In this document: piece by piece, positions 9,574 through 18,094 of the stretch
How positions within the stretch are numbered: position 1 is the stretch's first letter
How the letters are laid out: every line of letters begins with the position of its first letter
Origin: an uncultured Prevotellaceae bacterium
GTDB taxonomy: Bacteria; Bacteroidota; Bacteroidia; Bacteroidales; Muribaculaceae
Length of the DNA stretch: 64,000 nt
Assembly: GCA_900318645.1 (NCBI GenBank)
Contig: ONLH01000002.1
Coordinates: forward strand, 62,001-126,000
Direction of reading: 5' to 3'
Notes under the pieces: generated by a model
Told to the model about the DNA's origin: nothing
Seen by the model: the letters and a program-made list of their open reading frames with translations, nothing else
The model's database searches: none
Program-made: the position numbers and the translations under genes

Positions 9574-10536
9574 TTACACACGCCTTATTTTTCTTACTAT
9601 CGAGCTCACAGACATACCGAATAATCGTCCAACGCATTTCATTGCATGTTTGGCTGGTATTTTTGGCAGATAGCTACTGATCGATGATATCGCCTTCTTT
9701 ATCCCGCTTTCCTTCAGGTTCAAAAAGAACACATCAACACATATATCATCAATTTTAGGCAACACACGCTTATCCTTTTCAAGTTGATATAGCCAGCTGT
9801 AATTAGCCAGCTCTTCTTCTTTCCATTTGAGCATGTTCTTGCCAGAAAAGACTCCACCTGAGTGCTTGCGGTAAACGCCCATAACGTCTTCAAACAGTGC
9901 ACATTTCCCCGCTTTCATCATATAGTAGTACAAGATATAGTCATATACAATTCTATATCCATTGAGTCTCCCCGGTTCTACTAATGGTTGTCTACGACTT
10001 ATAATAGTCAATACTCTTGTAAACCAAGGCCCGTTCCAATAGTTATCTAGCGTAGGAGTGCAATACTTACGGCCCTCGAAATCATGCATCGGCAGGCCTT
10101 CAACAAATGGATGTGCTTTAAACTCCTTCTTGTCCTCAAAGTAGAACTTAAAGGCATGGCACGTTAAGAAATAATCAGGATGCGATTCCAGGAAATCAAC
10201 TTGTATCTGTAACTTATGGGGGTCTGTCCAGTAGTCGTCACCTTCACATGTTGCAATATACTTCGATTCAGGGTGCGTAGCTGCAATCATAATTTCCGGT
10301 ACCTTCCCTTTGCTATACTGGTTTTCAGTCTCGTAGATGGGCTTGATGATATCTGGGTATTTCTCGGCGTACTCTCGGATGATATCTGCCGACCCATCGG
10401 TCGAGGCATCGTCATGAACGATGGCCTCAAATGGGAAAGTCGTCTGTTGCATCACGAAACCGTCCAAGCATTGCCTCAAGTAGGGTTCATGATTATAGAC
10501 CGTGCAACGAATCGTCACCAGTGGTGATCCTTTCAT
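9574..10536 (-). CDS. Glycosyltransferase family 2
   Basis: A 320-residue GT-A enzyme with VTIRCTVYNHEPYL, then the donor-site stretch VHDDASTDGSADII, then the metal motif CEGDDYWTDPHK. This EGDDYW subgroup is common in Bacteroidetes capsule and O-antigen loci. It presumably adds one sugar of the repeat unit on the cytoplasmic side of the membrane. It follows the flippase gene after nine bases and precedes the next GT2 gene by about 40. Its AT content is higher than that of the flippase. Donor and linkage are unknown. Confidence 0.88.
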   Translation of the reverse strand: MKGSPLVTIRCTVYNHEPYLRQCLDGFVMQQTTFPFEAIVHDDASTDGSADIIREYAEKYPDIIKPIYETENQYSKGKVPEIMIAATHPESKYIATCEGDDYWTDPHKLQIQVDFLESHPDYFLTCHAFKFYFEDKKEFKAHPFVEGLPMHDFEGRKYCTPTLDNYWNGPWFTRVLTIISRRQPLVEPGRLNGYRIVYDYILYYYMMKAGKCALFEDVMGVYRKHSGGVFSGKNMLKWKEEELANYSWLYQLEKDKRVLPKIDDICVDVFFLNLKESGIKKAISSISSYLPKIPAKHAMKCVGRLFGMSVSSIVRKIRRV

Positions 10537-10545
10537 AGTTCTTGA

Positions 10546-11979
10546 TTATTTGCGACGAATGATGTCTATGGCCTCTTTCAATTCAGGCAGGCGGAACACC
10601 CAAGCGATCAGCAGATAGATGACGATGCCCAAGGGGATGCCTACCGCCAGCTTCAGCAATTCGTTGGTCATCGGTGAAGTCACCAGATAGATGACCGCTC
10701 CCATGGCCAGCGAGTTGAGCAATGTGGGTATCATGTCCATCATCTGTCGGAAGAACCCCACATGGATGAATTTGCCCGTATAATAGGTATTGATGGCCAG
10801 GCTTGCCAGCGATGTGAATATCGCTCCATAACAGATGCCCATGATACCGAAGGGCACACAGATGAAGATGACAACAGTTATTATCGCTTTCTTGATGATT
10901 TCAAGGCGGAGGAACAGGTCACTCCTGCCCTTGACCTTCAACAGGTTCAGGTTGATGGCATGCACGGGATACCACATCGAGGCGAAACAGATCACTTGCA
11001 AGTAAGGCACACACTGTGCCCACTTGTCGGTCACCAGCGATATCACCAGCGGATAGGCCAGCGCTGCCATGCCCACCATGACAGGAAAGACAATAAAGAC
11101 CGAGAAGCGCAACATGCGGCGGTAGCTGTTGCTCAGGCGAGCATCATCTTCCTGAATCTTGCTCAAGACGGGGAAGGTCACCTGCTGCAACACATCAGTC
11201 AACCCATGTGCCGGCAATCCGGCATACCCAGCAGCACGGGTATATTGTCCCAAGTCGGCTGCAGAATAAAACTTACCGATAACAATCGGGTAAATGTTGC
11301 CATAAATCCTATTAAGCAAGCCCGAGGCCAGGATCCTTGACCCGTAGCCCCACAGATACTTCAACGACACCTTATTCCACTTGCCTCGAGGACGCCAGGG
11401 CGAGAAGATCCACATCAATATCAAGCTCGCCGTATTGCCGACATAATGCTGAACCACCAGCGCCCACACACCGAAGCCCTTATAGGCCGCCAGAATGGCC
11501 AAGGCACCAGCCAGGACCTGAGACGAGGCATTGATAATCATTTTGGCTCTGAAATTCAGGGCACGCGTCAATTGGGTATTCTGGACAAGCCCCAGGGCCG
11601 AAATGAGGAGTATCACCGCCTCGGCCCGCACGAGCGAAGTTAATATCGGCTTGTCATAGAAACTGGCAATAAACGGAGCAGCCACCCACAGGATGCCGAT
11701 CATGCCCACCGACACCATAATGTTGAAGAAAAAGGCCGTTGTCATGTCGTCCTCGACGAGATCGGGCTTACGCACCAGCGCGCTCCCGAAGCCGCTGTTG
11801 ACAAAGGCAAAGGCGATGGAATTGAACACAGCGATCATTGCCAGCAGGCCATAGTCGCTAGGGCTGAGCAATCGGGCCAGGATGACACCGATCACAAAGC
11901 CGAAACCCAAGTTCAAGGCCTGGTCCAGAGAGGTCCAGGCAACGCCTTTAACGGTCTTATTCTTCAGTGATTCAGGCAT
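10546..11979 (-). CDS. Wzx-type lipid-linked oligosaccharide flippase
   Basis: A 477-residue membrane protein of the MOP/MATE superfamily, polysaccharide-synthesis branch. It begins KTVKGVAWTSLDQALNLG, the conserved amphipathic entry into helix 1, and shows about fourteen hydrophobic segments. Such proteins flip undecaprenyl-diphosphate-linked repeat units across the inner membrane. It is the only flippase in the locus, and no Wzy polymerase accompanies it. Upstream, a 353-base spacer with a large nested inverted repeat separates it from the ACP gene. It may therefore depend on read-through or its own weak promoter. Confidence 0.9.
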   Translation of the reverse strand: MPESLKNKTVKGVAWTSLDQALNLGFGFVIGVILARLLSPSDYGLLAMIAVFNSIAFAFVNSGFGSALVRKPDLVEDDMTTAFFFNIMVSVGMIGILWVAAPFIASFYDKPILTSLVRAEAVILLISALGLVQNTQLTRALNFRAKMIINASSQVLAGALAILAAYKGFGVWALVVQHYVGNTASLILMWIFSPWRPRGKWNKVSLKYLWGYGSRILASGLLNRIYGNIYPIVIGKFYSAADLGQYTRAAGYAGLPAHGLTDVLQQVTFPVLSKIQEDDARLSNSYRRMLRFSVFIVFPVMVGMAALAYPLVISLVTDKWAQCVPYLQVICFASMWYPVHAINLNLLKVKGRSDLFLRLEIIKKAIITVVIFICVPFGIMGICYGAIFTSLASLAINTYYTGKFIHVGFFRQMMDMIPTLLNSLAMGAVIYLVTSPMTNELLKLAVGIPLGIVIYLLIAWVFRLPELKEAIDIIRRK

Positions 11980-11985
11980 GTTGTT

Positions 11986-12190
11986 TAACGTGAGTTCGAT
12001 GAAAATAAAGTGCTGATATTCAGTTCCCCCTCTTGGTTAAGAGGGGGTGCCCGTCAGGGCGGGGGCGTTCGTGCTACAGCGACTATCAACTGTCATCAGT
12101 AGCATCAACGCCCCCCGCCCCCCTCTAATCTTAGAGGGGGAGTTGCTAACGCATTGATTATCAAAACAAATTTTCATCGAATTCACGTTA
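11986..12190. repeat. Nested inverted-repeat element (MITE-like)
   Basis: Outer arms of 21 bp (11986-12006 and 12170-12190) match with one mismatch. Within them lie inner arms at about 12024-12076 and 12098-12141. Each inner arm is itself a C-run/G-run hairpin (CCCCCTCT paired with AGAGGGGG) joined to a GC-rich stretch. The whole can fold into a cruciform. It contains no open frame and looks like a non-autonomous mobile or REP-type element. It lies between the ACP and flippase genes and could attenuate transcription. Confidence 0.65.
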
Positions 12191-12197
12191 TTTAATT

Positions 12198-12218
12198 CAA
12201 GTTATTGTCAATAACTTG
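12198..12218. repeat. 21-bp palindrome
   Basis: Two perfect 10-base arms (CAAGTTATTG and its complement) around one central T. The size and symmetry suit a dimeric DNA-binding protein better than an RNA terminator, since a one-base loop cannot form a hairpin without opening the top pairs. No regulator gene is nearby. Confidence 0.5.
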
Positions 12219-12283
12219 AAGATTAGAGATTAGGGATTAGTGATTAGAGAACCGATTCATTTTCCATCGGTGCTAGGCACGCA

Positions 12284-12328
12284 GGCCGCTAGGCCGATTG
12301 AAAAACGAAGCTTCAATGATGGCACATG
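12284..12328. repeat. ~45-bp unit, copy 1 (at the 3' end of the ACP gene)
   Basis: It begins with GGCCG-CT-A-GGCCGAT, continues with an A run and ends AATGATGGCACA. A second copy with the same start and end is at 12760-12801. Both copies lie a few bases past the stop codon of a gene of the carrier-protein module (minus-strand sense). Confidence 0.55.
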
Positions 12329-12332
12329 GGGA

Positions 12333-12551
12333 TCAGCCCATGAAGTCGAGGATGTCCTGGACGGTCTCAAATTCCTTGAGCTGCTCACCGGTGAGCTTCT
12401 TGTGGCACTCGTCATCCACCATCACGATGAGTGACAGCTTGGACATTGAGTCATATTCCTCGATATCGGCCAGCACCATTTCGGGAGTCAGCGTGTTCTC
12501 GTCAAGTTCCAATACATCTTCAAGGAGATGCAGCTTTTCTTCGTTAGTCAT
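12333..12551 (-). CDS. Acyl carrier protein, module 2
   Basis: A 72-residue acidic carrier protein. The phosphopantetheine site is the Ser of EYDSMSKLSLI, a variant of the DSL motif. The length and helical pattern match free-standing ACPs of secondary pathways, not the very conserved fatty-acid AcpP. Together with the KAS III and SDR genes upstream it forms the second carrier-protein module of the locus. It would hold the acyl chain as a thioester while it is extended and reduced. Its gene is flanked by repeat-rich spacers on both sides, unlike most genes here. No dedicated phosphopantetheinyl transferase is nearby, so a housekeeping enzyme must load it. Confidence 0.85.
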   Translation of the reverse strand: MTNEEKLHLLEDVLELDENTLTPEMVLADIEEYDSMSKLSLIVMVDDECHKKLTGEQLKEFETVQDILDFMG

Positions 12552-12675
12552 AATTGTTGTTATTGATTATAATGTTAATAAAATAATTACTTGTTTATCA
12601 AATCATTGAATAACCTTTTACCTCCAACGGGGCTGTGCCATAATTTATTCGCTGCAATTTGAATCGCGCTTCGCG

Positions 12676-12760
12676 CGAGAAATTAAACAAAAATTTATAT
12701 AAAAATTAAACAAAGCGTATTTTCATTTAAATTTTATTAATAATTTTGTTTAATTTCTCG
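12676..12760. repeat. AT-rich inverted repeat between ACP and KAS III genes
   Basis: Perfect 17-bp arms (12676-12692 and 12744-12760, starting CGAGAAATTAAAC) flank about 50 bases of very AT-rich DNA. GC-rich mini-palindromes abut both ends (GCGCTTCGCGC on the left, CGGCC-GTTA-GGCCG on the right). No open frame is present. The form is that of a miniature inverted-repeat element. Confidence 0.6.
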
Positions 12761-12801
12761 GCCGTTAGGCCGATCAAAAAACAGAGGCGAATGATGACAC
12801 A
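12760..12801. repeat. ~45-bp unit, copy 2 (at the 3' end of the KAS III gene)
   Basis: Second copy of the unit at 12284-12328. It starts GGCCGTTAGGCCGAT, has the same A run and ends AATGATGACACA, seven bases from the KAS III stop codon. It also forms the right edge of the AT-rich inverted repeat. Confidence 0.55.
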
Positions 12802-12807
12802 CCGCCT

Positions 12808-13845
12808 TCACACGAACAATCCGTCGTCAAAGTATTCGTCGGTCTCGATGATGGGCAGCACATCACGGGCATCGATGGTGATATCACCGGCTGCCCATGA
12901 CAGGCCGACGCCGTAACCGCAGATCAGGGCACGGATGCGCTCACTGCTGTCCTTGCCTCCATACTTCTGGACAAAGCACAGGGGGATGGATGCCGCGCTC
13001 GTGTTGGCATAGCGGTCAATCGACACGAGCATCTTGGCCTTATCGAAGTGGGTGCGACGCACGATCTGCTTCATGATCATCATGTTAGCCTGGTGCAGCG
13101 CCATGCAATCAAAGTCGTCGGGCGTCAGGCCCTTGGCAGCCAGCAGCTCGTTGATGAGTGCCGGGGCCTCGTCGATGGCGAAGTTGAACACGGCGATCTC
13201 GTCAAATACGCCCTCGGTGTCGGGACGCTCGGGGTGCTTGCTGTAACCGTACGGGCGCAGGATGGCCTTGTAGCCCGAGCCGTCGGTGCGCGAGGCGATG
13301 GTGATGGGCGATGCGCCATCCTCCTTGACCAGCAGGGTGGCGGCACTGGCGTCGCCGAACAGGTTGCGCGAGTTGTCGCTGCGCACACCCTTGGACGGAG
13401 TGTCACCCGCCAGCAACAGGCCGTAGCGCACGTTGCTCGACTGCATCAGCGACGAGACCACGTTCAGGCCATAGACATAACCCGAGCAGCCCAGGTTGAT
13501 GTCAAATGCCATACAGTCTCGCGGCAGGCCCATCCTGTCCTGCAGCACACACGCCGTTGAGGGCACGCGGTAGTCGGGGTACTGCGTCGCATAGACCAGC
13601 ACACCCACTTCGCTCTTGTCGATGCCCTGGGCATCCAGGATGCGCAGGGCGGCCACTTGGGCGAGGTCGGCAGCCGTCTGGCGCGGGCCGCACTCATAGT
13701 GACCCAGCACACTTGTCGTCCTCACGAACTTATCGAGAACGGCATCGTTCTCGCCGTTCTTGAGTGACTCAATCGAAATCCAGTTGCTCGATACGGCACA
13801 GGCGATACCCCGTATCGCGATGCCATTAAATTCACTCAGTATCAT
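12808..13845 (-). CDS. 3-oxoacyl-ACP synthase III-like enzyme, module 2
   Basis: A 345-residue thiolase-fold enzyme of the FabH type. The full catalytic triad is present: C120 in INLGCSG, H251 in ALHQAN and N281 in YANTS. FabH joins a primer acyl-CoA to malonyl-ACP; relatives in secondary pathways also transfer acyl groups to other acceptors. The C-terminus has an acidic extension (DVLPIIETDEYFDDG) that is also found, in changed form, in the second KAS III of this locus. The gene is GC-rich (39 of 60 bases at 13201-13260), in contrast to the ATP-grasp genes upstream. It most likely makes a short acyl chain for a sugar substituent, which is inference. Confidence 0.85.
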   Translation of the reverse strand: MILSEFNGIAIRGIACAVSSNWISIESLKNGENDAVLDKFVRTTSVLGHYECGPRQTAADLAQVAALRILDAQGIDKSEVGVLVYATQYPDYRVPSTACVLQDRMGLPRDCMAFDINLGCSGYVYGLNVVSSLMQSSNVRYGLLLAGDTPSKGVRSDNSRNLFGDASAATLLVKEDGASPITIASRTDGSGYKAILRPYGYSKHPERPDTEGVFDEIAVFNFAIDEAPALINELLAAKGLTPDDFDCMALHQANMMIMKQIVRRTHFDKAKMLVSIDRYANTSAASIPLCFVQKYGGKDSSERIRALICGYGVGLSWAAGDITIDARDVLPIIETDEYFDDGLFV

Positions 13846-13850
13846 TGGTT

Positions 13851-13945
13851 TCAGTTTTCAGTTGTCAGTTGTCAGTTTTTAGTTTTTAGTTGCCAGTGGA
13901 TTTGAATGCCAATCTTTAAACCCTAAACTCTAAACTCTAAACCTC
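13851..13945. repeat. Short degenerate tandem repeats
   Basis: Two adjacent blocks in the spacer between the KAS III and SDR genes: TCAGTTGTCAGTT-type units (13851-13896) and CTAAACT-type units (13914-13945). The same two words recur in spacers at 44328-44360, 44596-44740, 49981-50215 and 51397-51478. They carry no open frame. Confidence 0.6.
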
Positions 13946-13969
13946 AAGTTTTGAAATCCAAAACTTGAA

Positions 13970-14734
13970 TCAAGTGGACATTTTGCCGCCGTCCACGGTC
14001 AGGCAGGTACCCGTGATCATGCGAGCCTTGTCACTCAGCAAGAACGCGATGGAGTTGGCGATGTCTTCGGGCTCACACACGCCCAAGTATTGACGTATTT
14101 GATTGATCTTGTAGCTGTCAGTATCCTGGGCATAGCTCTCATATTGCTGTCTCATGCTGGTATTGGTAGCGCCAGGGGCGACGGCATTCACGCGCACGCC
14201 TTTTCCACCCAGTTCCACCGCCATGCACTTGACGGCAGCATTCATCGCCGCCTTAGAGGATGTGTAGGCCACCTTCGTCGGAGCGCCATAGAAGGCACCG
14301 ATTGACGACACGCCAACAATGCTCATTCCAGGGTTGAAAGCCTTGCGCTTGGTCAGGCAACGTACAAGCTCGACAAACGAGAAAAAGTTCACGTTCATCA
14401 CACTGACCATATAGGGATACTTCGACATCTTCAAGGGGCGCACCTCGCCAGTACCGGCACAGTGCACAAAACCATCTACCGGGCCATACTGCTTGATGAC
14501 ATCATCAATAACGGGCTCAATACCCTCAATATTGCCGAAGTCACAAACGCGGTAGCCATGTCCCTCGCCAGGCAGTTGCTGGCACAATTCTACCAGCTTT
14601 TCCTCGTTGAGGTCAAGGGCAATGACCTGTGCCCCACCCTGCGCCAGCATGGCCGACACGGCCTTACCCATGCCACCGCAAGCACCTGCAATAACTATTA
14701 TTTTATTTTGAAAATTTAGAAATTCAGCCTCCAT
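13970..14734 (-). CDS. Short-chain dehydrogenase/reductase, module 2
   Basis: A 254-residue classical SDR, starting at the ATG at 14734 (the frame continues to a TTG six... three bases earlier). The cofactor loop reads AGACGGMGKAV, and the acidic residue at the end of strand 2 (LDLNEEK) would favour NADH. The catalytic Ser is in VSSIGAF and the YxxxK motif is YTSSK. Paired with KAS III and ACP it would reduce a 3-oxoacyl-ACP to a 3-hydroxyacyl-ACP, as FabG does. Reduction of a keto sugar is the alternative. It lies eight bases after the first ATP-grasp gene's stop. A homologous SDR closes module 1 at 25665. Confidence 0.85.
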   Translation of the reverse strand: MEAEFLNFQNKIIVIAGACGGMGKAVSAMLAQGGAQVIALDLNEEKLVELCQQLPGEGHGYRVCDFGNIEGIEPVIDDVIKQYGPVDGFVHCAGTGEVRPLKMSKYPYMVSVMNVNFFSFVELVRCLTKRKAFNPGMSIVGVSSIGAFYGAPTKVAYTSSKAAMNAAVKCMAVELGGKGVRVNAVAPGATNTSMRQQYESYAQDTDSYKINQIRQYLGVCEPEDIANSIAFLLSDKARMITGTCLTVDGGKMST

Positions 14735-14742
14735 CAAACTTT

Positions 14743-15786
14743 TCAGTTTTTGCTAATAATATGATCAAACCAGTGATTTTTACCCACCATATCCCACGTT
14801 TGAATTAATTCATATCCAGCTGGGAAATTGATTTCTATGAATTCCACCCTATCGGGCAGAACAGCAAAGTCTAATCCAGCATAAACGATTTTCTTGTTGT
14901 CGCTGATGATTTCCTTAGCCAATGCACAGATTTCTTTAAACCTCGGGATTTCAAAACCAGGCATTATCTTGTTGGTTCCTGGATGAATAACATATTTCTT
15001 TCCCAAGGCATCCACACCGGGATATGAAATAATGCCTGTGTCTATATCAACAGGATAAGCGACACCACCAGCACACCAATTATCAACGACTGCCCCACCT
15101 CGACCACAGCGCAAAAAGGCACACAATATCTGAACCTCATCCTGAGCATTCACAAGAGTAAACAGGCGCAAAGTATTTAAAGATGTTGAATTGATAGCAT
15201 TCAATTCTTCACAATTCACACACTGTTCTTCCAACAAGAAAGCATTCAGCTGCTTTTTCTCCAACAAGTCAGTAACTGCATCGGCATCATTGGCATGAAG
15301 GGCAAAAATGCCATTGCCCTTATCCGATGACACAGGCTTGACAATAACTATCCCATGCTTGTTTACAAAATCACGAATCTGGGCCTCAGGCGTGTCCGCC
15401 TCGACTAACAACCAATCGCGATGAATATAATTGGAATATATCTCATACATGGACGCCTTGTCTATCAAGCTGAAAAAGGTTTCCTTATCAAAATGCTTTA
15501 TCAGATTGAAATATCGACGAAGCGTGAAGAACTTATTCTTTTCTCGACCGTTTTTCCTAAAAAACTCAAATTCCACATAATCCCGGCAATGCATGGCTCC
15601 GTACCTGAGGTTGCTCAACATCATGTCAACCCAGTAGCCCACCCTGCTGCCTCCATATTTAACAGACAATTCCTCTGACGTTTTCCAAGCATATTTTGAA
15701 AAAGTCCTGATCTGCTTAACACTGTACAACTTATAGTCATACAGCATCTGAGCACGTTTTAAGGAATCGCTGCTGATGGTCCGCAT
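14743..15786 (-). CDS. Sugar-transfer-associated ATP-grasp protein (divergent copy)
   Basis: A 347-residue ATP-grasp enzyme. VKPVSSDKGNGIF is the nucleotide-binding loop and EINFPAGYELIQTW near the C-terminus carries the metal-binding acidic and Asn residues. It is related to the three larger neighbours (shared SLNTLRLFT and VDNWCAGGVAYPVD-like segments) but lacks their N-terminal PYPGE region. ATP-grasp ligases join a carboxylate to an amine or thiol through an acyl phosphate. In glycan loci this subfamily probably amidates sugars or attaches amino acids. It is AT-rich and almost abuts its neighbours, so the four genes read as one block. Confidence 0.75.
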   Translation of the reverse strand: MRTISSDSLKRAQMLYDYKLYSVKQIRTFSKYAWKTSEELSVKYGGSRVGYWVDMMLSNLRYGAMHCRDYVEFEFFRKNGREKNKFFTLRRYFNLIKHFDKETFFSLIDKASMYEIYSNYIHRDWLLVEADTPEAQIRDFVNKHGIVIVKPVSSDKGNGIFALHANDADAVTDLLEKKQLNAFLLEEQCVNCEELNAINSTSLNTLRLFTLVNAQDEVQILCAFLRCGRGGAVVDNWCAGGVAYPVDIDTGIISYPGVDALGKKYVIHPGTNKIMPGFEIPRFKEICALAKEIISDNKKIVYAGLDFAVLPDRVEFIEINFPAGYELIQTWDMVGKNHWFDHIISKN

Positions 15787-15787
15787 T

Positions 15788-16939
15788 TTATTGCATCGAT
15801 TTGAGAATGGCGTTTAACGTGTAAGCATTCTTGAATACCTCATCAAGCACTTCACGAGTCATATCCCTGTAAATCGGTCCGTTGCACAGCTGATGAATGT
15901 CCAAGCCACCAGCAAAGTTCATTTCTATGATCAAGGGATGACCACTCTCGTCAATAGCCAAATCCCAAGAAACCAATCTTGACATGATGCTAATACGTTT
16001 AGCAAGGTATTTCACCATCTCGATACACTCATCGAAATTAGGTATCGTCACACTCTCAAATATCGTGCCTGATGGATGCTTGTCATATCTATTGGCCTGA
16101 TAATCATAAGCCTCATTTTTCAGTTGTCCGTTGGGCTTTATGCCGCTCCCGATGCCTCCATTGGTGAAGTTATCGACTTTAGAGCCTGCAATTCCCATTC
16201 TGATACAACTTGACAAGACATGCACCTTGCCATGAAGCATCATTGTCATGATGCGGATGGTATTCAGGCTAGAGGCATTGAGTCGACTCAGTTCGGGATG
16301 CTGCTTCACCACTTCCTGGCACACGACATCCCCACTGCTCTGCAGATAATCCTTGAGTTCTTTCTCGTCATTCCTGCCAGAATCCCAAAACAAGAGACCA
16401 CGGCCACTACGTGTGAATCGAGTAGGTTTAACTATTACCTCGCCCTGTTCTCGAGACATGGCGAGCACATCATCAAGCGTAATCTCATCATATTTCTCAT
16501 CAAGTAACAATCCACTCACTTTCCTGAAAATTGTCCTCGGCCTCTTGATGTCATGATAATACAGGTCATAGAGGTTCTTGTCATCGGTGGGAAAAGAATG
16601 CTGAGGATTGCCGAAATACTCATCAATAAATAGGGCATAGAAATCCTCAGGCATATACTCACAAATCTTCTCCCCAGGACGCAGCACCTTTTTATACACG
16701 TCATAGTACCTGTAGTCAATGAACTTGTCACGCTGCTCGGGCGTGAGATAGGGTGCCCAAAAGGCATCGATTTCCTCACGTTCGCTGGCACTGATGGGTG
16801 TGGAATTCTTTAGTTTGTTGTCCAAGCAATCACGGCCATAAGCCAAGCGAGGAGACAACACCCTGTGATAGTAAGCCTTACGTTTATCATACGAAACACT
16901 ACTCTCACCAGGGAACGGCTTCAATTCAAAATCCTTCAT
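15788..16939 (-). CDS. Sugar-transfer-associated ATP-grasp protein, tandem copy 3
   Basis: A 383-residue member of the sugar-transfer-associated ATP-grasp family. The N-terminal 100 residues (PFPGESSVSYDKRKAYY, then FIDYRYYDVYKKV) are shared with the next two genes upstream. The ATP-grasp core follows: VKPTRFTRSGRGLLF for nucleotide binding, QEVVKQHPELSRLN, then EMNFAGGLDIHQLCNGP at the metal site. It probably forms an amide or ester on a glycan precursor. Only one base separates it from the gene downstream and three from the one upstream. The three copies are clearly paralogous, with conserved blocks throughout, so they came from tandem duplication. Confidence 0.75.
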   Translation of the reverse strand: MKDFELKPFPGESSVSYDKRKAYYHRVLSPRLAYGRDCLDNKLKNSTPISASEREEIDAFWAPYLTPEQRDKFIDYRYYDVYKKVLRPGEKICEYMPEDFYALFIDEYFGNPQHSFPTDDKNLYDLYYHDIKRPRTIFRKVSGLLLDEKYDEITLDDVLAMSREQGEVIVKPTRFTRSGRGLLFWDSGRNDEKELKDYLQSSGDVVCQEVVKQHPELSRLNASSLNTIRIMTMMLHGKVHVLSSCIRMGIAGSKVDNFTNGGIGSGIKPNGQLKNEAYDYQANRYDKHPSGTIFESVTIPNFDECIEMVKYLAKRISIMSRLVSWDLAIDESGHPLIIEMNFAGGLDIHQLCNGPIYRDMTREVLDEVFKNAYTLNAILKSMQ

Positions 16940-16942
16940 GAT

Positions 16943-18094
16943 CTATTGTAATGATTTGATGATGGAATTCAGTGTAAAGCTATTGCTGAAAACATCTTTC
17001 AGTACATCTTTGGTCATACTTCCATAAATAGGGCCATTACACAACTGATGAACATCCATTCCACCTCGGGTCAGATTAAACTCAACAATCAGTGGTTGAC
17101 CACTCTCATCTATCGCGAAGTCCCATGAGATTTGTCTTGAAACCGTTGCAAATCTTCTTGCCAATACTTTTACTGTATCAACGCACTGGCTATAGCTGGG
17201 TATTGTCACACTCTCAAAAGCCGTTCCCAGTGGATGCCGTTCATATTTGTTGGCACACACATCATAAGCGACATTTCTCAACTGGCCATTGGGCTTGATG
17301 CCACTAGCGATGCCACCATTGGTGAAGTTATCCACTCTTGCATCGTTCGAGCCCATTCTCAAGACGCTTGACAACAGATGAGCCTCGTCATTAAATACCA
17401 CTGTCATCATCCTGATCGAGTTGACGCTATTTGGGCTCAACCGATTAAGCTCAGGGTGCTGCTTGATGATTTCCTGACAGATGACAAATCTCGTATTCTG
17501 CAGGTATTCAGCTATTTTGTCCGGGCTATCAGTTTCTGCATTCCAGAACAAGATGCCTCTGCCGCCAGCCGAAAACTTTGCAGGCTTCAAAACCACCTCA
17601 CCACAGTCACGGCACTTGTCAACAACCTGTTTTAAAGTCAGTGCCCCATAATTCGCATCCAGCAATAAACCGTCTATTTTTCTAAAAACAGTTACAGGAC
17701 GCTTGAGATCATGAAAATACATGTCATACATGTTCTTATCATCACATGGAGCAGAGTGCTGCGGATTGGTAAAATACTCATCAACAAATGCTTGATAAAA
17801 ACTATCCGGCAAGTATTGATACAGGGGCTCTCCTTCCCGCCTAACGCTATTATATAAATCATAGTAGCGATAGTCAATCAATTTTGACCGTAACTCAGGG
17901 GATAGGTATTGACTCCAGAACTCATCAAGTTCTTCACGCTCTTGAACAGTAATGGGGACAGCATTATGAAGTTTTCTATCTAAATTCAGAGTGCAAAACT
18001 CAAAACGATTCTTTAAAAGCCTGATATAATAGGCCTTTCGTTTTGCAAAGGATTCTTCACTCTCGCCAGGATACGGTTTAATCAAGTCTTCCAT
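16943..18094 (-). CDS. Sugar-transfer-associated ATP-grasp protein, tandem copy 2
   Basis: A 383-residue paralogue of the flanking genes. The N-terminus reads PYPGESEESFAKRKAYY. The nucleotide loop is LKPAKFSAGGRGILF, the middle block QEIIKQHPELNRLSPN, and the metal site EFNLTRGGMDVHQLCNGP. Small changes near the metal site relative to copies 1 and 3 (an inserted Thr-Arg) may mean a different substrate. The start ATG shares one base with the stop of copy 1, so translation is coupled. ATP-dependent ligation on a sugar or sugar-linked acid is the expected chemistry; no substrate can be named. Confidence 0.75.
   Translation of the reverse strand: MEDLIKPYPGESEESFAKRKAYYIRLLKNRFEFCTLNLDRKLHNAVPITVQEREELDEFWSQYLSPELRSKLIDYRYYDLYNSVRREGEPLYQYLPDSFYQAFVDEYFTNPQHSAPCDDKNMYDMYFHDLKRPVTVFRKIDGLLLDANYGALTLKQVVDKCRDCGEVVLKPAKFSAGGRGILFWNAETDSPDKIAEYLQNTRFVICQEIIKQHPELNRLSPNSVNSIRMMTVVFNDEAHLLSSVLRMGSNDARVDNFTNGGIASGIKPNGQLRNVAYDVCANKYERHPLGTAFESVTIPSYSQCVDTVKVLARRFATVSRQISWDFAIDESGQPLIVEFNLTRGGMDVHQLCNGPIYGSMTKDVLKDVFSNSFTLNSIIKSLQ

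Larger units (their letters stand above)
11980..12332. other. Intergenic region, 353 bases, dominated by inverted repeats
   Basis: No gene. From left to right it holds a large nested inverted repeat (11986-12190), a near-perfect 21-bp palindrome (12198-12218), short GATTAG repeats (12220-12245) and one copy of a ~45-bp unit (12284-12328) that recurs at 12760-12801. Each is listed separately. Confidence 0.75.

Noticed and set aside
12676-12760. Intrinsic terminator after the KAS III gene
   Set aside because: The arms are 17 bp but the loop is about 50 AT-rich bases and no U tract follows. A mobile or recombination element fits better.
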